A stretch of 64,000 bases of DNA from Exophiala sp. HKRS030 (GCA_023897205.1 JAHWDD010000001.1:1054001-1118000), one strand, 5' to 3'; numbered from the stretch's first letter, positions 46,673 through 58,138 are shown. Notes: generated from the letters alone by a model not told the origin. A program made the numbers and translations.

Positions 46673-48386
46673 TCATTTCTGATCTCTGCTCACTTCAACC
46701 TTGCACCCCTCGGTGATTGAAACCACTAGAGTCATCGTCTGCTTCTCGACGCCAATTAACTCCACCTTCTCCCCGGGGGGCAATCTAATCCCGGGGAACC
46801 TCTGAATCAGATGCACGATAGTGTATGCCGCCTCGGTCAGGCCAAAATCCATGCCCAGGCATGTTCGTGGCCCTCCATTGAAGGGAAGATACCCCCATTT
46901 TGCATTGGTTGGATCGTCGTTAAGGGGCATATGTTCCTCCCATCGCTCGGGCCGGAACAATTCTGCATCCATTCCATAGAAGTCGGGCCGTCTATGCATT
47001 GAATACACGCTGTACGCAACCGAAGCCCCTCTAGGTACAAACACTGGGGATTTGAGATCCGGCCCGCCACCAACTGGGAGGACAGTGGTCTTCAGAGCTG
47101 TCCGAGAGTTCACCGGAACAGAAGGATAGAGTCTGAGAGCTGCATTTGGAAGTCAGGTTGGAAGTGGAGAAAATATGGCTGATGACATAGGGTCTTACTC
47201 TCTTTTATGACATTTTGCAAGTAGTTCATTTTTCTCAGGTCCGATCGTGTAATCTCCACTCTACTGTCGAAGATGCATGCGATCTCTGATCTTAGTTTGT
47301 CCATGACATTTGGGTGTCGCACGAGAAGGAAGCTGCAATTCTTGTCAGCCTGATCGGTCAATTGGACGGGGCTTTGCATGTCCACTCACAACGTCCAGGA
47401 GATGAGGCATGCGGTAGTATCTCTGCCGGCAACCAAGATGTTTATGATTTGGCTGCGCAATGCCTTCCGATCTGGCGTATTTCTGGCGAGAAAGTCAAGA
47501 AACACATATTTTTTTTGTCCTTCAACGCGGTCCAAGTCTCTGGATAGATTTCGATCAATGATCTGATCTGCAAAGCGATGAACATCACTGCAGGCCTGCC
47601 GAAATTTTCTCCCACCGACAAGCCAATAGAGGTCCTGTAGTCTCATCCTTTTCGCAATGAAGTCTTGAGCTGTGTTGAACGCACTGGCGAATTCAGATTC
47701 TCCCGGTGTGCCAGGCCTTTCTAGGGAGTGTACGGACTCTCCAAACAAGAATGCTGTGGTCACATCTAAGGTCAACCGGAAGAAGAACGGTTGGAGATCG
47801 ACGACCCCATTTGTGGGTAACGCTTCCAGGAGATTGGCGACCGGTTCTCGGAACACTTCCAGATCTTCGTACTGCTTAAAAACAAACTGGGGCCTCAGAA
47901 TTTCGCGCGAATGTTTCCAGTCAGCGCCTTCCTGGGTGAATATGCCGTCTCCAAAAAAGGGGAACATGACTTTTCGTCTCGGGCCCATGCCCCAGTCTTC
48001 GAACTGGGTGCTCAGAATAGCTTCAAGATTGGCTGGTTCTATTGTTCCGAAAGCCTGGGAGCCAAGAAATACTTGCTCGAGGGTTGTGCCCCAGAGCCTG
48101 AAATGAAATAAGAACAGCTCCATCAGGCGAGACTCGCTGTCCGCCCTGAATATTTGCTCGAGGCGGTCCAGACCAAGCGGCCTTTGATTCAACAGCCTCG
48201 GGGGCGGTTGACACCCACGAGCCACTCCCATTTGCATATCATACTGCAGAGTAATCAGGAACTTCGTAGTTGGATCCAAGCGCTGAACACACTTACACGA
48301 CGTTGCCGAAGAACGTTGATGGCATGATAAACATAAAATGCGAATACGCACCCCAAAGCTATGAAAAGTGAGGACATTGTAACCAT
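46673..48386 (-). CDS. Cytochrome P450, CYP52-like (alkane/fatty-acid hydroxylase type)
   Basis: Four exons: 48297-48386, 47390-48243, 47199-47332 and 46673-47139, giving 514 residues in frame. A membrane anchor (SSLFIALGCVFAFYVYHAI) starts the protein. The I-helix reads LVAGRDTTACL and the ExxR region is KETLRLYPSVPVNSR. A CYP52-type segment follows (TTVLPVGGGPD, VFVPRGASVAYSVYSMHRR). The heme loop is FNGGPRTCLGMDFG. CYP52 enzymes hydroxylate the omega end of alkanes and fatty acids in the endoplasmic reticulum. It sits on the opposite strand between the HeLo effector and its NLR, 108 bp from the former's stop. Nothing in its sequence links it to cell-death signalling. Confidence 0.9.
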
Positions 48387-48801
48387 GGTACAGCGTAATA
48401 TCGATCAAGAGGTGAAAAACACAGCTGTAACTGAAGAAACAGGAAGTAGATGGAGACTGAGACCGACTGTGAGATATCAAACTTGGGCGCTGAGGACCTG
48501 CAGACTTGTTCTTGGTGCAGGCGGGTTAGCGCCATTGGCCCCTGACTCATGAGGTCGTATTGTACCAGTAACAGGCCCCTAAGTACGGAGTAGAAGCTGA
48601 TGGCCAATGGGCAACTAAGAATGTTAAACGCCGTGATCATTTTTAGCTCTCTGTCATGCGGGACGGCCCAAGCGGAACGACGGCTCAGTTTCTGCGCTCC
48701 CCGCAGAACTCGCTTCTTTCGTCCTCTCGAAAACTCATTCGATCAAGCACACCAATACACTAAACCAAATCTCCCCTACAAAGTGTTGATATGATATCGG
48801 C
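48387..48801. promoter_or_regulatory. Divergent promoter of CYP52-like gene and NLR
   Basis: 415 bp between the two divergent starts. It contains one TACGGAGTA (48584-48592). No other site was recognised. The shared space makes co-regulation possible. Confidence 0.4.
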
Positions 48802-51452
48802 ATGGCTGGCCAGTCGTTTGAGCGCAATCTCATCAATGAAAGCAGAGTGCACTTCGGGAACAATTACTACTCTTACGGTGCGAAAAGCACTTCGGAACTT
48901 TCCGGTGTTGCTGAGACTACTGTAGCTCGACCTTCGTTGGAGCCGTCCCTTTCACAAGAAGCAGATGCATACGGCTTGAACGAATTGTACTGCGTACCTC
49001 GTTGCTCCCGTCCTCGGTTCGTCGGAAGACAGCTCCTGGCAGATCGAGTCAAGGAAGCACTTAATCCTGACGCCGCACAGGTGGACAATGGCAAGCATAT
49101 GATTGTGGCCATCTACGGATTAGGAGGTTCTGGAAAAACTCAGTTCTGCCTCAGATACGCGGAAGCGAATCGATCAAGGTAACCTGTCATGGTACTGCAT
49201 TGGAACTGCTTCTGACAGCAACTCCTAGTTACTGGGGCGTCTTCTGGATCGATGCCAGCTCCCGTGAGAACGCCGAAGCTGGCTTCGCATTGTTGGGGCA
49301 ACAAGCAGGCAAGGGCTCTACCTTTTCAGCCGGCAAGTATTGGTTATCTCAACAACCCAAGCCGTGGCTGTTGGTGGTCGACAATGCCGACGATCCCGAA
49401 TTGGACATTTCAGAGTTTATTCCTGCCGGGGCGCATGGGCATGTTCTCATCACGACGCGCAATCCAAACGTGACCATCTATGCTACAGCTGGTTCTTTCC
49501 GCCTTCAAGGCTTGGATCCCGAGGAAGCTATAACCCTCCTGCTCAGGTCGGCGTATCCGAGCGATCAGGCAAGTGAGACGGGTTCAACTAAGCGCACCCT
49601 GGCCCAGAGCATTGCCGCCGAATTAGGCTACCTGGCTATAGCATTGGACCACGCAGGAGCAACAATTCGACGCAAGGTCTACACTCTTGAGAGATATCTC
49701 CACTTTTACCTTGGTTACCGCCAACGCCTGCTCAGTTCTCCGAGGTCCATCAGTGCTGAAGAGGCCGACGTCATCACTACTTGGGAAATACCCTTCAGAA
49801 GAATTGAGAAGCGAGAATCTGTCGATTATAAGGACGCGGTTGTCTTGATGCACATATTCGCGTTCCTGCATTTCGGTTCGATATCGGAGCACATCTTTGA
49901 TGTTTCGTGGGCAGTGAGCGAGAGCGGTTCCTCTTCAGGGATCTTACTGCCGGATCTTCTCCGACTTGATTCGAGTCGTTCTGAAGAAGCACAGACACGG
50001 CTTAGACGGGCCATCGGAGTCCTGTGTGACTACTCGATTATTGACCACGATGCGGACCGCGAGGTATGCTCACTGCACCCTGTCATTCACAGATGGGCCA
50101 GGACTAGGTTGTCCGATGGAAAGCAACTACTCTGCTGGCTTGATTGTACCATCAAGCTTCTGGTTCGATGCATCTCCCCGAATCTCGAAACGTCAGGACG
50201 AAGGTTTCGAAGGCTTCTTTTGCCTCATCTTGAATCATGTCTGCAGATGCTTGAAATTCACACTCCGTCGTTCCCGCAGACGAGTGAGAGGGCAGACCAA
50301 ATGGAGAGATTTGCGTGGGTATACGCCGAAAGTGGCCTCTGGAAGCCAGCTCTAGGATTGCAGAGTAAAATCATCGCGTACAGAGTTCGAACACTTGGCA
50401 GAACGCACGAAGATTCTCTAAGGGCTCAGCGCAGTCTCTCTCACATATATTGGAATCTCTTCAAGGTGGAGGCGGCCCTCGATGTCCAACGACAAATTCT
50501 TAATGTGCGATGGTGGTCAAGATCATCGGTTGTGCACTGGGCGCGGCCATGGAGGCCGGATCACATCAGCTATTGTATCGCGCTGGATGACCTTACCCAA
50601 ACGCTGTGGCTGGCAGGGAGAAGAGATCTCTCAAAATGGACCGGCGAGCGCGCTGTGAACGGCTTGGTGAGAAGGATCGGTCCAGATGACCCTCGAACAC
50701 TGAACGCAATGTTCAACTTAGGTCGTACATACCTCCATGCTGGAGACCTGGGGAAAGCGCACAAGTTATTACTATCAGTGCTACTGAAGAGAAAGAAACT
50801 TTTTGGTCAGAACCATCCGGACACGCTCATGGCAAGAAACGAGCTCGGAATGTGTTTTTGTGCGCGAAAAGAGCGTCTTGGTGTTGCGGAACGACTTGTG
50901 GCCAACGTCCTTGAAGCACGCAAGCAAGTACTTGGCGAAGAGCATGCGTACACTTTGTGGTCGGTGAACGATCTATCAAAGGTTCTTTGTGAGCGTGGCC
51001 GGCCATTACAAGCCGTAAATATGCTGACAGAATTGATACCGGTGGTGGAACGCACACTTGGGCAGGAACATGTCGGAATGAACATGACCAAGGGCAATCT
51101 CGCTCGAGCATATGTGCTTTGCGGGAGATGGTATGATGCTGAACGAGTCCTTCTCGAAATGCTTTCTCTCATCAAAGATGACCATCCTGACTGGGTTCAA
51201 ACCATGTCTGGGTGCATCCATGTGCAGATTTTATCTGGTCGGCTGGAGGAAGCCGAGAAGAACTGCACGAAGATACTGCGCAAGATTACGCAGGAAAACG
51301 GGCTCTGTAAAGATGATCCTCGGACGACTGTCGTTATGAAACATCTTGCGAACATTTATGTCAACACTGGACGCTCTGACCAGCTTTCTGTCCTCAAAGC
51401 CATGTTTCCGGGAATGGAAGGGATGGATCTGACACTGGTCAAGCAAGATTGA
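48802..51452 (+). CDS. NLR (STAND NTPase, NB-ARC + TPR) with N-terminal HET-s-like amyloid motif
   Basis: Exons 48802-49178 and 49229-51452; the 50-bp intron joins EANRS to SYWGVFW. The protein is 866 residues. Residues 3-22 (GQSFERN, then SRVHFGNNY) match the two repeats of the HeLo effector upstream. The NTPase follows: Walker A GLGGSGKT at 106-113, Walker B PWLLVVDNADD near 172-180, GHVLITTRNP, and LGYLAIALDHAGA in the GLPLA-like position. From about 370 to 850 there are degenerate TPRs with the spacing seen in fungal NB-ARC-TPR proteins (HEDSLRAQRSLSHIYWN, HPDTLMARNELG, HAYTLWSVNDLS). By analogy to Podospora NWD2/HET-S, ligand-driven oligomerisation would cluster the N-terminal motifs and template the effector. 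The ligand is unknown. Confidence 0.92.
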
Positions 51453-51920
51453 AAATCTGAAACCGATTCAGCTATAGGTTATAGCCTATGATGGGACAGT
51501 TTTCATCCAAAATGTCCGTCCGCCAACGCGTAGAAGAAGCACATATGCAAGGTTTGTGACAAGCACTTCACACGCCTAAGTTCCTTGGAGACACACATGT
51601 ACGGCCGCGTCCTTTTGCATGCGAGTCGAGGGTTGTGGACGACACTTCACGGGTGTTCCGACTTGCGCCGACACAAGAAGGGACACAAGAAGGTGCACAA
51701 GGACGAGACGGGCTTGATTGCCAACCCTCTGACGCGGAGGAGAAATAAACGACCAACTGGAAGGAATAACTGTGATCGGGTAAAGTTACCACCAGCTAAA
51801 TGTGCGTAACGTTGGCGTGTATGGAACTGGAGCCCGAATGGAAGCCTCCATAGCCGGCGAGGGGGTACGGTAGGAGCGGGCCAGAGCCGTGAAGGTGCAG
51901 GAGGAAGCGCAAGGGGGTTG

Positions 51921-52066
51921 CGCGAAGGAGAGGATGGGAGTGGAAGAGAGCGGACGAGGGAGCGAAATCGACTGTATAAGTAAGTCGTTAGCGGGAGACC
52001 AAAGCGGCGGGAGATGAGTCAGCCAAGCGGGCGAGGGCGATGACATTCCGGGGATTACGGAGTATA
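51921..52066 (+). repeat. Dispersed direct repeat, copy A
   Basis: About 146 bp sharing many blocks with 56461-56607 in the same orientation: GACGAGGGAGC, AGTCGTTAGCGGG, CAAAGCGG, CGGGGATTA. I judge the similarity at roughly 70 percent by eye, with substitutions throughout. The two copies bracket the HET-domain pseudogene. No terminal inverted repeats or coding capacity are visible. Confidence 0.6.
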
Positions 52067-52100
52067 TACGGAGTACCTAGGTACAAGTACGGAGTAAGTG

Positions 52101-52130
52101 TATATATATATATATATTATATACTCCGTA
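52101..52130. repeat. AT dinucleotide run and TACTCCGTA
   Basis: A short (TA)n run followed by TACTCCGTA (52122-52130), close to three TACGGAGTA copies (52056, 52067, 52088). The inverted motifs could pair into a hairpin around the AT run. Confidence 0.5.
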
Positions 52131-52874
52131 TACCCCGAACTATATTTTATCCCTTGCCATTTTCGTTCAGGAAAGGGAGCGAGGCCGCTTTAATCAGGCA
52201 CATGCCGGAGCATCGAGGAGGCCCGGCCGAGTACGAGAGAGCGTTACAGGAGCCACGGTAGAGTATAGGGGAGCGCCGAGGGAGCGCGCCCGAGCACTAG
52301 GCGAGCTATAGAAAACGCTGCCTAATGTTCGGGCTTAGGGGGCCTTATCTGGCCTTTTACGATCGGATACACTACAGATCTCCCGCCTATCGTACGTGAT
52401 CTCGCACCGCTTTTGCTTAGGACTACCGAAAGCCTTATGTTCTTCTCGATTAGTAAGGGTATGCCGTGATACCTGGAGGTGATTATTGTCGTTCTTTATA
52501 TGCCAAGGTGAGTAAAAACTGCTCTCGCGCTCTCGCCACGGATCGGGCCCAGGGTAAGTGCTCATCCCCGGCTCGCGTGCGCCGGGGGTGCGATGTCGAC
52601 TGTCTTACTGGAATGGAACGGAGCTCGGAACTTTCGAATTGGGACCAACAATTTCATGATGTTCGCGGTCCGTTTTTGCCCTGAGAGACATGCGATGGTT
52701 TTGTGGCGTGCTCAACCTCACCTTTACATAGGAGGTTATAAGTCACGTGCCCATTTGCCGGGCTCCCGCCTACGGGTTCTTCAAAAGGTCGGACGCATAA
52801 CGGCGACTTGTATTGTTACTTTGTCCATTTTGAGGAATATGGTATTTCCCGTTGAGATTTTGCGTTCGAAAGTG

Positions 52875-53270
52875 TCACTCTAAGGCCACATTATTCAGGG
52901 AAGAGTTTCCCATGAGCGCCGAACTTCGTCGAAAAGCGCGGCGGAACGACCTTTCTACCCCGCCAATGATTGACTCGGCTTCATGAAAGAGGAAATGTAT
53001 CGGCGATCTAGCCCACTCAGGGTCGAAGCTGTTGAGCCAAATCCTGTAGGCGAGCCAGCTCAACGGCATATGGAGCATCTGGTATGGGAATATGGAGATG
53101 ACAAAGAGCAGTGTGGTTGAACATACCAGGTAGTAGACTCCTAAAGCTACGATTTCCCAGGCCGGGGGTAGGTCGAGATTGGATAGCCAGTCTGGAGTGC
53201 TGGGCAGGATAATAAATAGGACACGCCAAAAAGCGCGTGGAAAGGTGTGGGACAGAAAACTCTAGGCCAG
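52875..53270 (-). pseudogene. Decayed membrane-segment coding remnant, probable 3' part of the HET pseudogene
   Basis: On the minus strand a frame ending at 52875 reads upstream through FWRVLFIILPSTPDWLSN, a membrane-like stretch (VALGVYYLVCSTTLLFVIS) and SWLAYRIWLNSFDPEW to about 53255. It is then broken by stops. A second hydrophobic stretch (LIPDLMTSVLGLLVFQ) appears in another frame near 53450-53390. These look like the remains of C-terminal transmembrane segments, probably belonging to the HET-domain pseudogene immediately upstream. Exon joins could not be resolved. Confidence 0.4.
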
Positions 53271-53295
53271 TACCTAACTCACTGTTGCCGCGATT

Positions 53296-56163
53296 CTAGT
53301 TGTCTAAGGACTGCGAGCAGAAAGCATTTGGCGGTGACGGAGTTTGATATCGTGATGTGGCGAAGATGCTACGCCCAGCGTCAGCTGAAATACAAGAAGA
53401 CCCAGTACACTGGTCATGAGATCGGGAATCAGTGTAGCATATACCATACTCGACCAGGAAGTCAAAATCGTTTAACGAAGATTCAGCCTTGACAACAGGG
53501 ATATTTGTCTCAGTGGAGGAGTCTTTGTTCAGCAGCAGAAGCAAGGGTTTGTCGAATCGCAATGTCAGCAGAGAACCAGTTCTTTCTCTGATGCTAAAGC
53601 GCGCTCCTAGGAGGGCTTTGCTTTGGTCGTGACTAACGCCTTCGGGAAACCTCTCTGCCAGTATACAAGTGCCAAACCCTTCGTTATATAGTCGCGCAGC
53701 CGCACGCTCCGTTGCGATGCAGGCCTCCGTGGATGAGTGTGCAGAGTCCGTTCCTGGCTCCATCGACTCGTTCACGGTCACAACCCAAGTGGTCTCGGAG
53801 CCCCCGTCCTGATCAATGATCCTGAATCTTGGCGCTCTTTCTTGCCTTTCCAAGAACACGTAAGCCACCAAGCTCTCTCGGTGTACAGTTGCCTTATCCA
53901 GGAACAAACCATTGGATCTCCACGACAATCCAGCGCAGGCCGAAAGCTGATCGCCCATGATGCCATGTTCGCTGGTTTCGGTCGGTAGCCAACTGTTTTG
54001 AGGGCGTTCAGGATCGAGTATACGTGGTCCGGAGTTGAATAGCAGTGAGATCGGAAGGACCTGACAGTTTCGAACGATGAGAGGTAAGTATCGAGCTTGT
54101 TGGGGAGGAGTGGTTGTAGTGACTGCGTGAGACATGTCTGGGATATGAGATTGTACTTTATGGGGACTGAGATCGAGCATATTTGCAACAATCTGATATA
54201 AATCCTTCTTCTGACTCGTCTCGCGCTGGATCAGGCTATTCCATGTCTCCACGAACTGTGACAATCTCCAACACACAATCGCGGCCTCTCGTTTACTCCC
54301 GGGGGCAAGGTTAGTAAGCTAGATCCGTTCCCTTTGCAATGCGCGCTGGGTCAGTGCCACAACTGACATAGGTAAACGAAGTCTGCTGGCATGCAACTCC
54401 GATTCTGTTGCGCCGTCGTTTTCAAAAGTCATGCCGTACACAGCTCGAGACCAAACGAAATTGTCAAGAGGATGCTGCCAACTTGGCGCTTCCTCGTCGA
54501 GTAGGCCATCAAACCCTAGACGGAAAACTTGAGATTCGAGCTGAAATGAAAGTTCTCGAGCTAGGGCACCCTCCTGTAACGTCCATGATCTCTCCATCCA
54601 AGCCGAGGAATAAATCTTTGCAGCAAGAGCCTCGCGCTCTTGTGACGGCAACAATGCGGGCTGAATTGACGACTGCTGCAGCTCAGCGTCCAATACAATC
54701 ACAGTTTCGGCTCCAGCGTAAATTGCGGCCATGTGTTTAATCGCCTTGTTCTTGATGCGTTCTTCCTCCTGGTCATTGCTAGTAACAATCGGAATACACA
54801 GTGTATCAAGCCAAAGGTATTGACGGCGTGGATAGACTATCGAGAGTAAATCCGAGCGTCCGAGGGCCGTTGCCAAACCTCTGAACGTCAGACCTCCAAA
54901 CACGTTTCTGAGACACTGCTGTAGTTTCTTGACTTGACAGTTAAAGAGTCCATTTGTATCTGGATTACCTAGGCCGTCAGACTAGACGTGCGAAACAGCG
55001 ACATACTTAGTCCATGGACGAGCTTCCACAATCCTTAAGGCGGTGGAGCCAAACGTCATGCAGACCAATGGAATACCACCCGCTCTAATGATCTTGATGA
55101 TCTTCTCCCGCTCGACCTTTACCATCTTCCTGCAAGAACAGTCCGCCGTCACATGTGCTGTCCGGTATTGTTCTATATTTCTTCCGTTTGCAGCATCCGA
55201 TGCCGAAGTCGCTGGTTGCGTAGTTGGGGCTAACGAGACGTTGTGGGCGACACACTTTGGTGAATCGCGGCAGCGAGAGTGATCGATACGTTGCAGGGGT
55301 CGTCGATTAACGCTAGCAAAGTAATTTGCAGTGGGTAGATTGTGGAGATATAGGATGCGCCTAGCCTGTGACGGGCACCAGTTATGCTGTTCGAAGAGGC
55401 GAAGTAGAAGGAAATCGCTCATACGTGGTTCTTGGCGCTTGCCACGCTCTGTCGGATAATCCTTTAACGTCGAAAGCCATTTATTGTACGCCGAAGCAGA
55501 TAAAGCATGCAAAAAGAGCCATCTGGTGCTGAAAAATTTGCTTCGAGTGAGATTCCGAGTCCAGAATCCGGGAGATGGTTCCTCCAACAATTCAAATACG
55601 CGTTTGACAAAAGCTACAAGTAACCGAATAGAGAGAAGAACAGGAGGCAACGCTGCATCTAGATGTCGACCTTAAACATCGATTGCTGTGACAGTAGTAT
55701 CGACGGTGTGGAGACACTCTAACAAATTCGAATGCCAGGAGCCACGTTCAGAAAATGGCAGAACCACTAGACGCTGGCGCAAGCGGTGAACCATAGATGA
55801 CATGTCGTTGAACATAAGGTACTCATACAGACCTCCCAATACCGATTGTCGTCCGATATAGGGGCTAGCATCGTCCAGCAAGGTGAACTCTGAGAATAGT
55901 CCGAAGAAAAGCCATGCCTGGGCTAGGGATGAGAGCTCTTCGTCAGACTTAGATCTCAAGAGTTCCTCGTCAATGTCGTTTCGAGAGCCACAGAAGCCAG
56001 CTCGCCTTGGAAATTCTCCAAATGGCCTTGTTATGTCGGGTCCATCATACCGATATGGACCCGGGATATATGGAATGCGCAATAGAGGTTTATCGTGGAG
56101 AATGAAGGGACTGTCCATGGAATCAAAGGCAGTATATGTGTTGTAGACGTCTGGATGATCAGG
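53296..56163 (-). pseudogene. HET-domain (heterokaryon incompatibility) protein, broken by three nonsense codons
   Basis: One continuous frame runs for about 2.8 kb with three isolated stops and no frameshift: TAA at 55674-55672, TAG at 54984-54982 and TAG at 54321-54319. The HET domain is recognisable: KYVAVSHV is followed at once by the second stop, exactly where the family has a conserved Trp, then SDGLGNP, and later YLWLDTLCIP and WMERSWTLQE. The N-terminal part is large (about 370 residues before the HET domain) and includes Cys-rich DCSCRKM. The frame runs 5' to about 56163 without an ATG before a TGA, so the start is lost or lies on a missing exon. All three stops can arise from a single C-to-T change in a CpA context. 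HET proteins act in non-self recognition, which fits the neighbouring NLR/HeLo pair. Confidence 0.8.
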
Positions 56164-56730
56164 AAAATGCTCGATATAATTTCATGGGAAAGAAAAGGAG
56201 AAGGTTAGCGCCTTTAGCATTTATATAATAAGGGGGTTTATTATTAGGGCCTCCCTCCAAACACAGCAAACAAGCCAAGCTAGGATAGCTCGGACGCAGA
56301 ACGGATGAGGAGCAGTGACCACCCGCATCCGCCTCAAAGCCTCCTTAAGGCTTTGAGTCTCTGTACATAGGGGCTATAGCTACCGCTAGTAAGTGTTGTT
56401 ATCTCTATTGGCCTGTCTGACCCCTCGCGAGCCTCCCCTTACAAGTATAAGAGAGTAGAAGAGGAGCGGAAAGAGAGGAAGGGAGCAGAATGGAGTAGAC
56501 GAGGGAGCAATTCTACGAAATAGTCGTTAGCGGGGGAGCAAAGCGGTAGGAGACTATTTAGCGAAAGAGTGGTGGGAAACGATGGTTCGGGGATTATATA
56601 TATATATATGTGGCTTACTCTTTCTCACGCCGATATATTTACTGTAAGAGACGTCAACCCATCTTTTTTTGTTCTTGTTATAATTGTCTTAACACGACAC
56701 AATCACTCACTCACTCCCTCACTCATCATT
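56164..56730. other. Repeat-bearing interval between the HET pseudogene and flavin reductase-like gene
   Basis: 567 bp. The first half has features of transposon debris (ATTTATATAATAAGGGGG, CCTCCTTAAGGCTTTG). The second contains copy B of the dispersed repeat and the promoter of the plus-strand gene, with a TATATATATATAT run at 56595-56608 about 125 bp before its ATG. Confidence 0.45.
56461..56607 (+). repeat. Dispersed direct repeat, copy B
   Basis: Counterpart of 51921-52066 in the same orientation, about 4.5 kb away. Shared blocks include AGTCGTTAGCGGG, CAAAGCGGTAGGAGA (with one mismatch) and CGGGGATTA running into a TA-rich end. It lies immediately upstream of a gene and could supply or disturb its promoter. 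Confidence 0.6.
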
Positions 56731-58082
56731 ATGTCTCCTCGTTCACCTCCATCATCGTCCGACAACGACGACCATCCGGTCGCCGCGGCACATGTCCAAA
56801 GAGCAGAACATGAAGCTTCCATCAATCGTAACCCACACCCTGACTTTATTCGAGTTCAAGCCTCGAGACCAGATTGGTCTGAAAGTCATGCGGCTTCCTC
56901 GTCGTCCTCATCGTGGAAGTTTACAAAAACTCGAGATCCAAATTGGAAATGGGGTCAAGGTGGTAACGATAACGGAGAGTCTTTGGACAAAGACCATGTC
57001 GAAATCGACCCCTATGCTCCTGGGAGACCTTCGAATTTTAATTATAAATTATTGATTTCAGGAATCGTACCTAGACCTATCGGGTTTTATAGTACCGTTT
57101 CCAAAGATGGTGAGTTGAGAATTTTTCCATGATGAACCTACGGATGATGAACGTACGGATACAGAGGACGGATATTGAATACTAAATACTTTGCTGGGAA
57201 AAAAAAACAGGCAAATCATCAAATTTGGCACCATTTTCATATACAAACCTAGTTTGTTCTGACCCTCCTATGTTCACGGTTGGAATTTCCGGTAATGTTC
57301 AAAATGCCAAAGATACACTAAAGAATTTGATCGATACGGGAGAATGTGAGTTTGCTTTATTACCTACTTGAGGAGTATCTACGTACCTACCTACCTCGGT
57401 GCCCAAGGGATATCCCTCACTCTTCCTTTATCAACAGTATTCTCGAAGAAACCTCTCACTGACCGCCCACAATTTTTTCTTCTAGGCGTCTTGAACATGG
57501 TCTCTGAACATTTTATCGAAGCAGCCAACGCCACTTCCATCAACAGTCCCCACGGAGTGTCCGAGTGGTCCCTCTCCGGCCTACACCCCGAGGCCAGTAC
57601 TCACGTCAAGCCGGCGAGGGTCAAGGAATCGGTGTTCGCCATCGAATGTAAACTCGTCGAGGTCAGGGAATTCGAGAGTCGATCCAAACCGGGACGCAAA
57701 TCTGGCGCGATGGTCATTCTCGAGGGAATAAATTTCTGGGTGAGGGAGGACGCCATCAACGAGGACCTGAACATGATTGATCCGGATGTGAGTCTCTCTC
57801 TCTTTTGTTTTTTTATATGTGAAAAATTTTCTTACATCCCCCTCCCCCACCCCTACAAGAGTACTCATGAATCGACCGACCCGTCCCTCAAATATACTGA
57901 CCCGTACTCTATTCTCCCACAGATCATTCGTCCGATATGTAGATTAGGAGGTATCACTTACGGAAGGGTCACGGAGGGATTCGAATTGTTGAGACCAGAG
58001 TATGAAAAGACAAAAGCTTCAGGGGCGTTGGACGCAACAACATCTACCTCTACTTCGGACACCGAGGCAACTACACCCAAAC

Positions 58083-58113
<31 letters not shown>

Positions 58114-58138
58114 CACACGTACCAGGGATAAGTTATGA
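56731..58138 (+). CDS. Flavin reductase-like domain protein (FMN-binding)
   Basis: Four exons: 56731-57109, 57211-57345, 57486-57787 and 57923-58138, giving 343 residues in frame. The flavin-reductase-like fold is indicated by YKLLISGIVPRPIGFYSTVS, NLAPFSYTNLVCSDPPMFTV, NAKDTLKNLIDTGE and CVLNMVSEHFIEAAN. The region KPARVKESVFAIECKLVE also fits. Fungal members are poorly characterised FMN-binding split-barrel proteins that may reduce free flavin. A Ser-rich N-terminal tail of about 90 residues precedes the fold. The C-terminus carries a poly-Thr run encoded by a triplet repeat and ends RDKL. No signal peptide. Confidence 0.85.
58084..58113 (+). repeat. (GAC)10 triplet repeat inside the flavin reductase-like gene
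   Basis: Ten perfect GAC units, read in the coding frame as ACG, encode a poly-Thr run near the C-terminus. Length variation would keep the reading frame. Confidence 0.85.

Larger units (their letters stand above)
51453..52874. other. Degenerate repeat-rich interval downstream of the NLR
   Basis: About 1.4 kb with no intact gene. It holds one copy of a decayed dispersed repeat (51921-52066), four TACGGAGTA/TACTCCGTA motifs between 52056 and 52130, an AT dinucleotide run and GC-rich blocks (52160-52330). The composition differs from the neighbouring genes and suggests transposon relics. An open frame at 52593-52883 has no recognisable domain. Confidence 0.5.
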
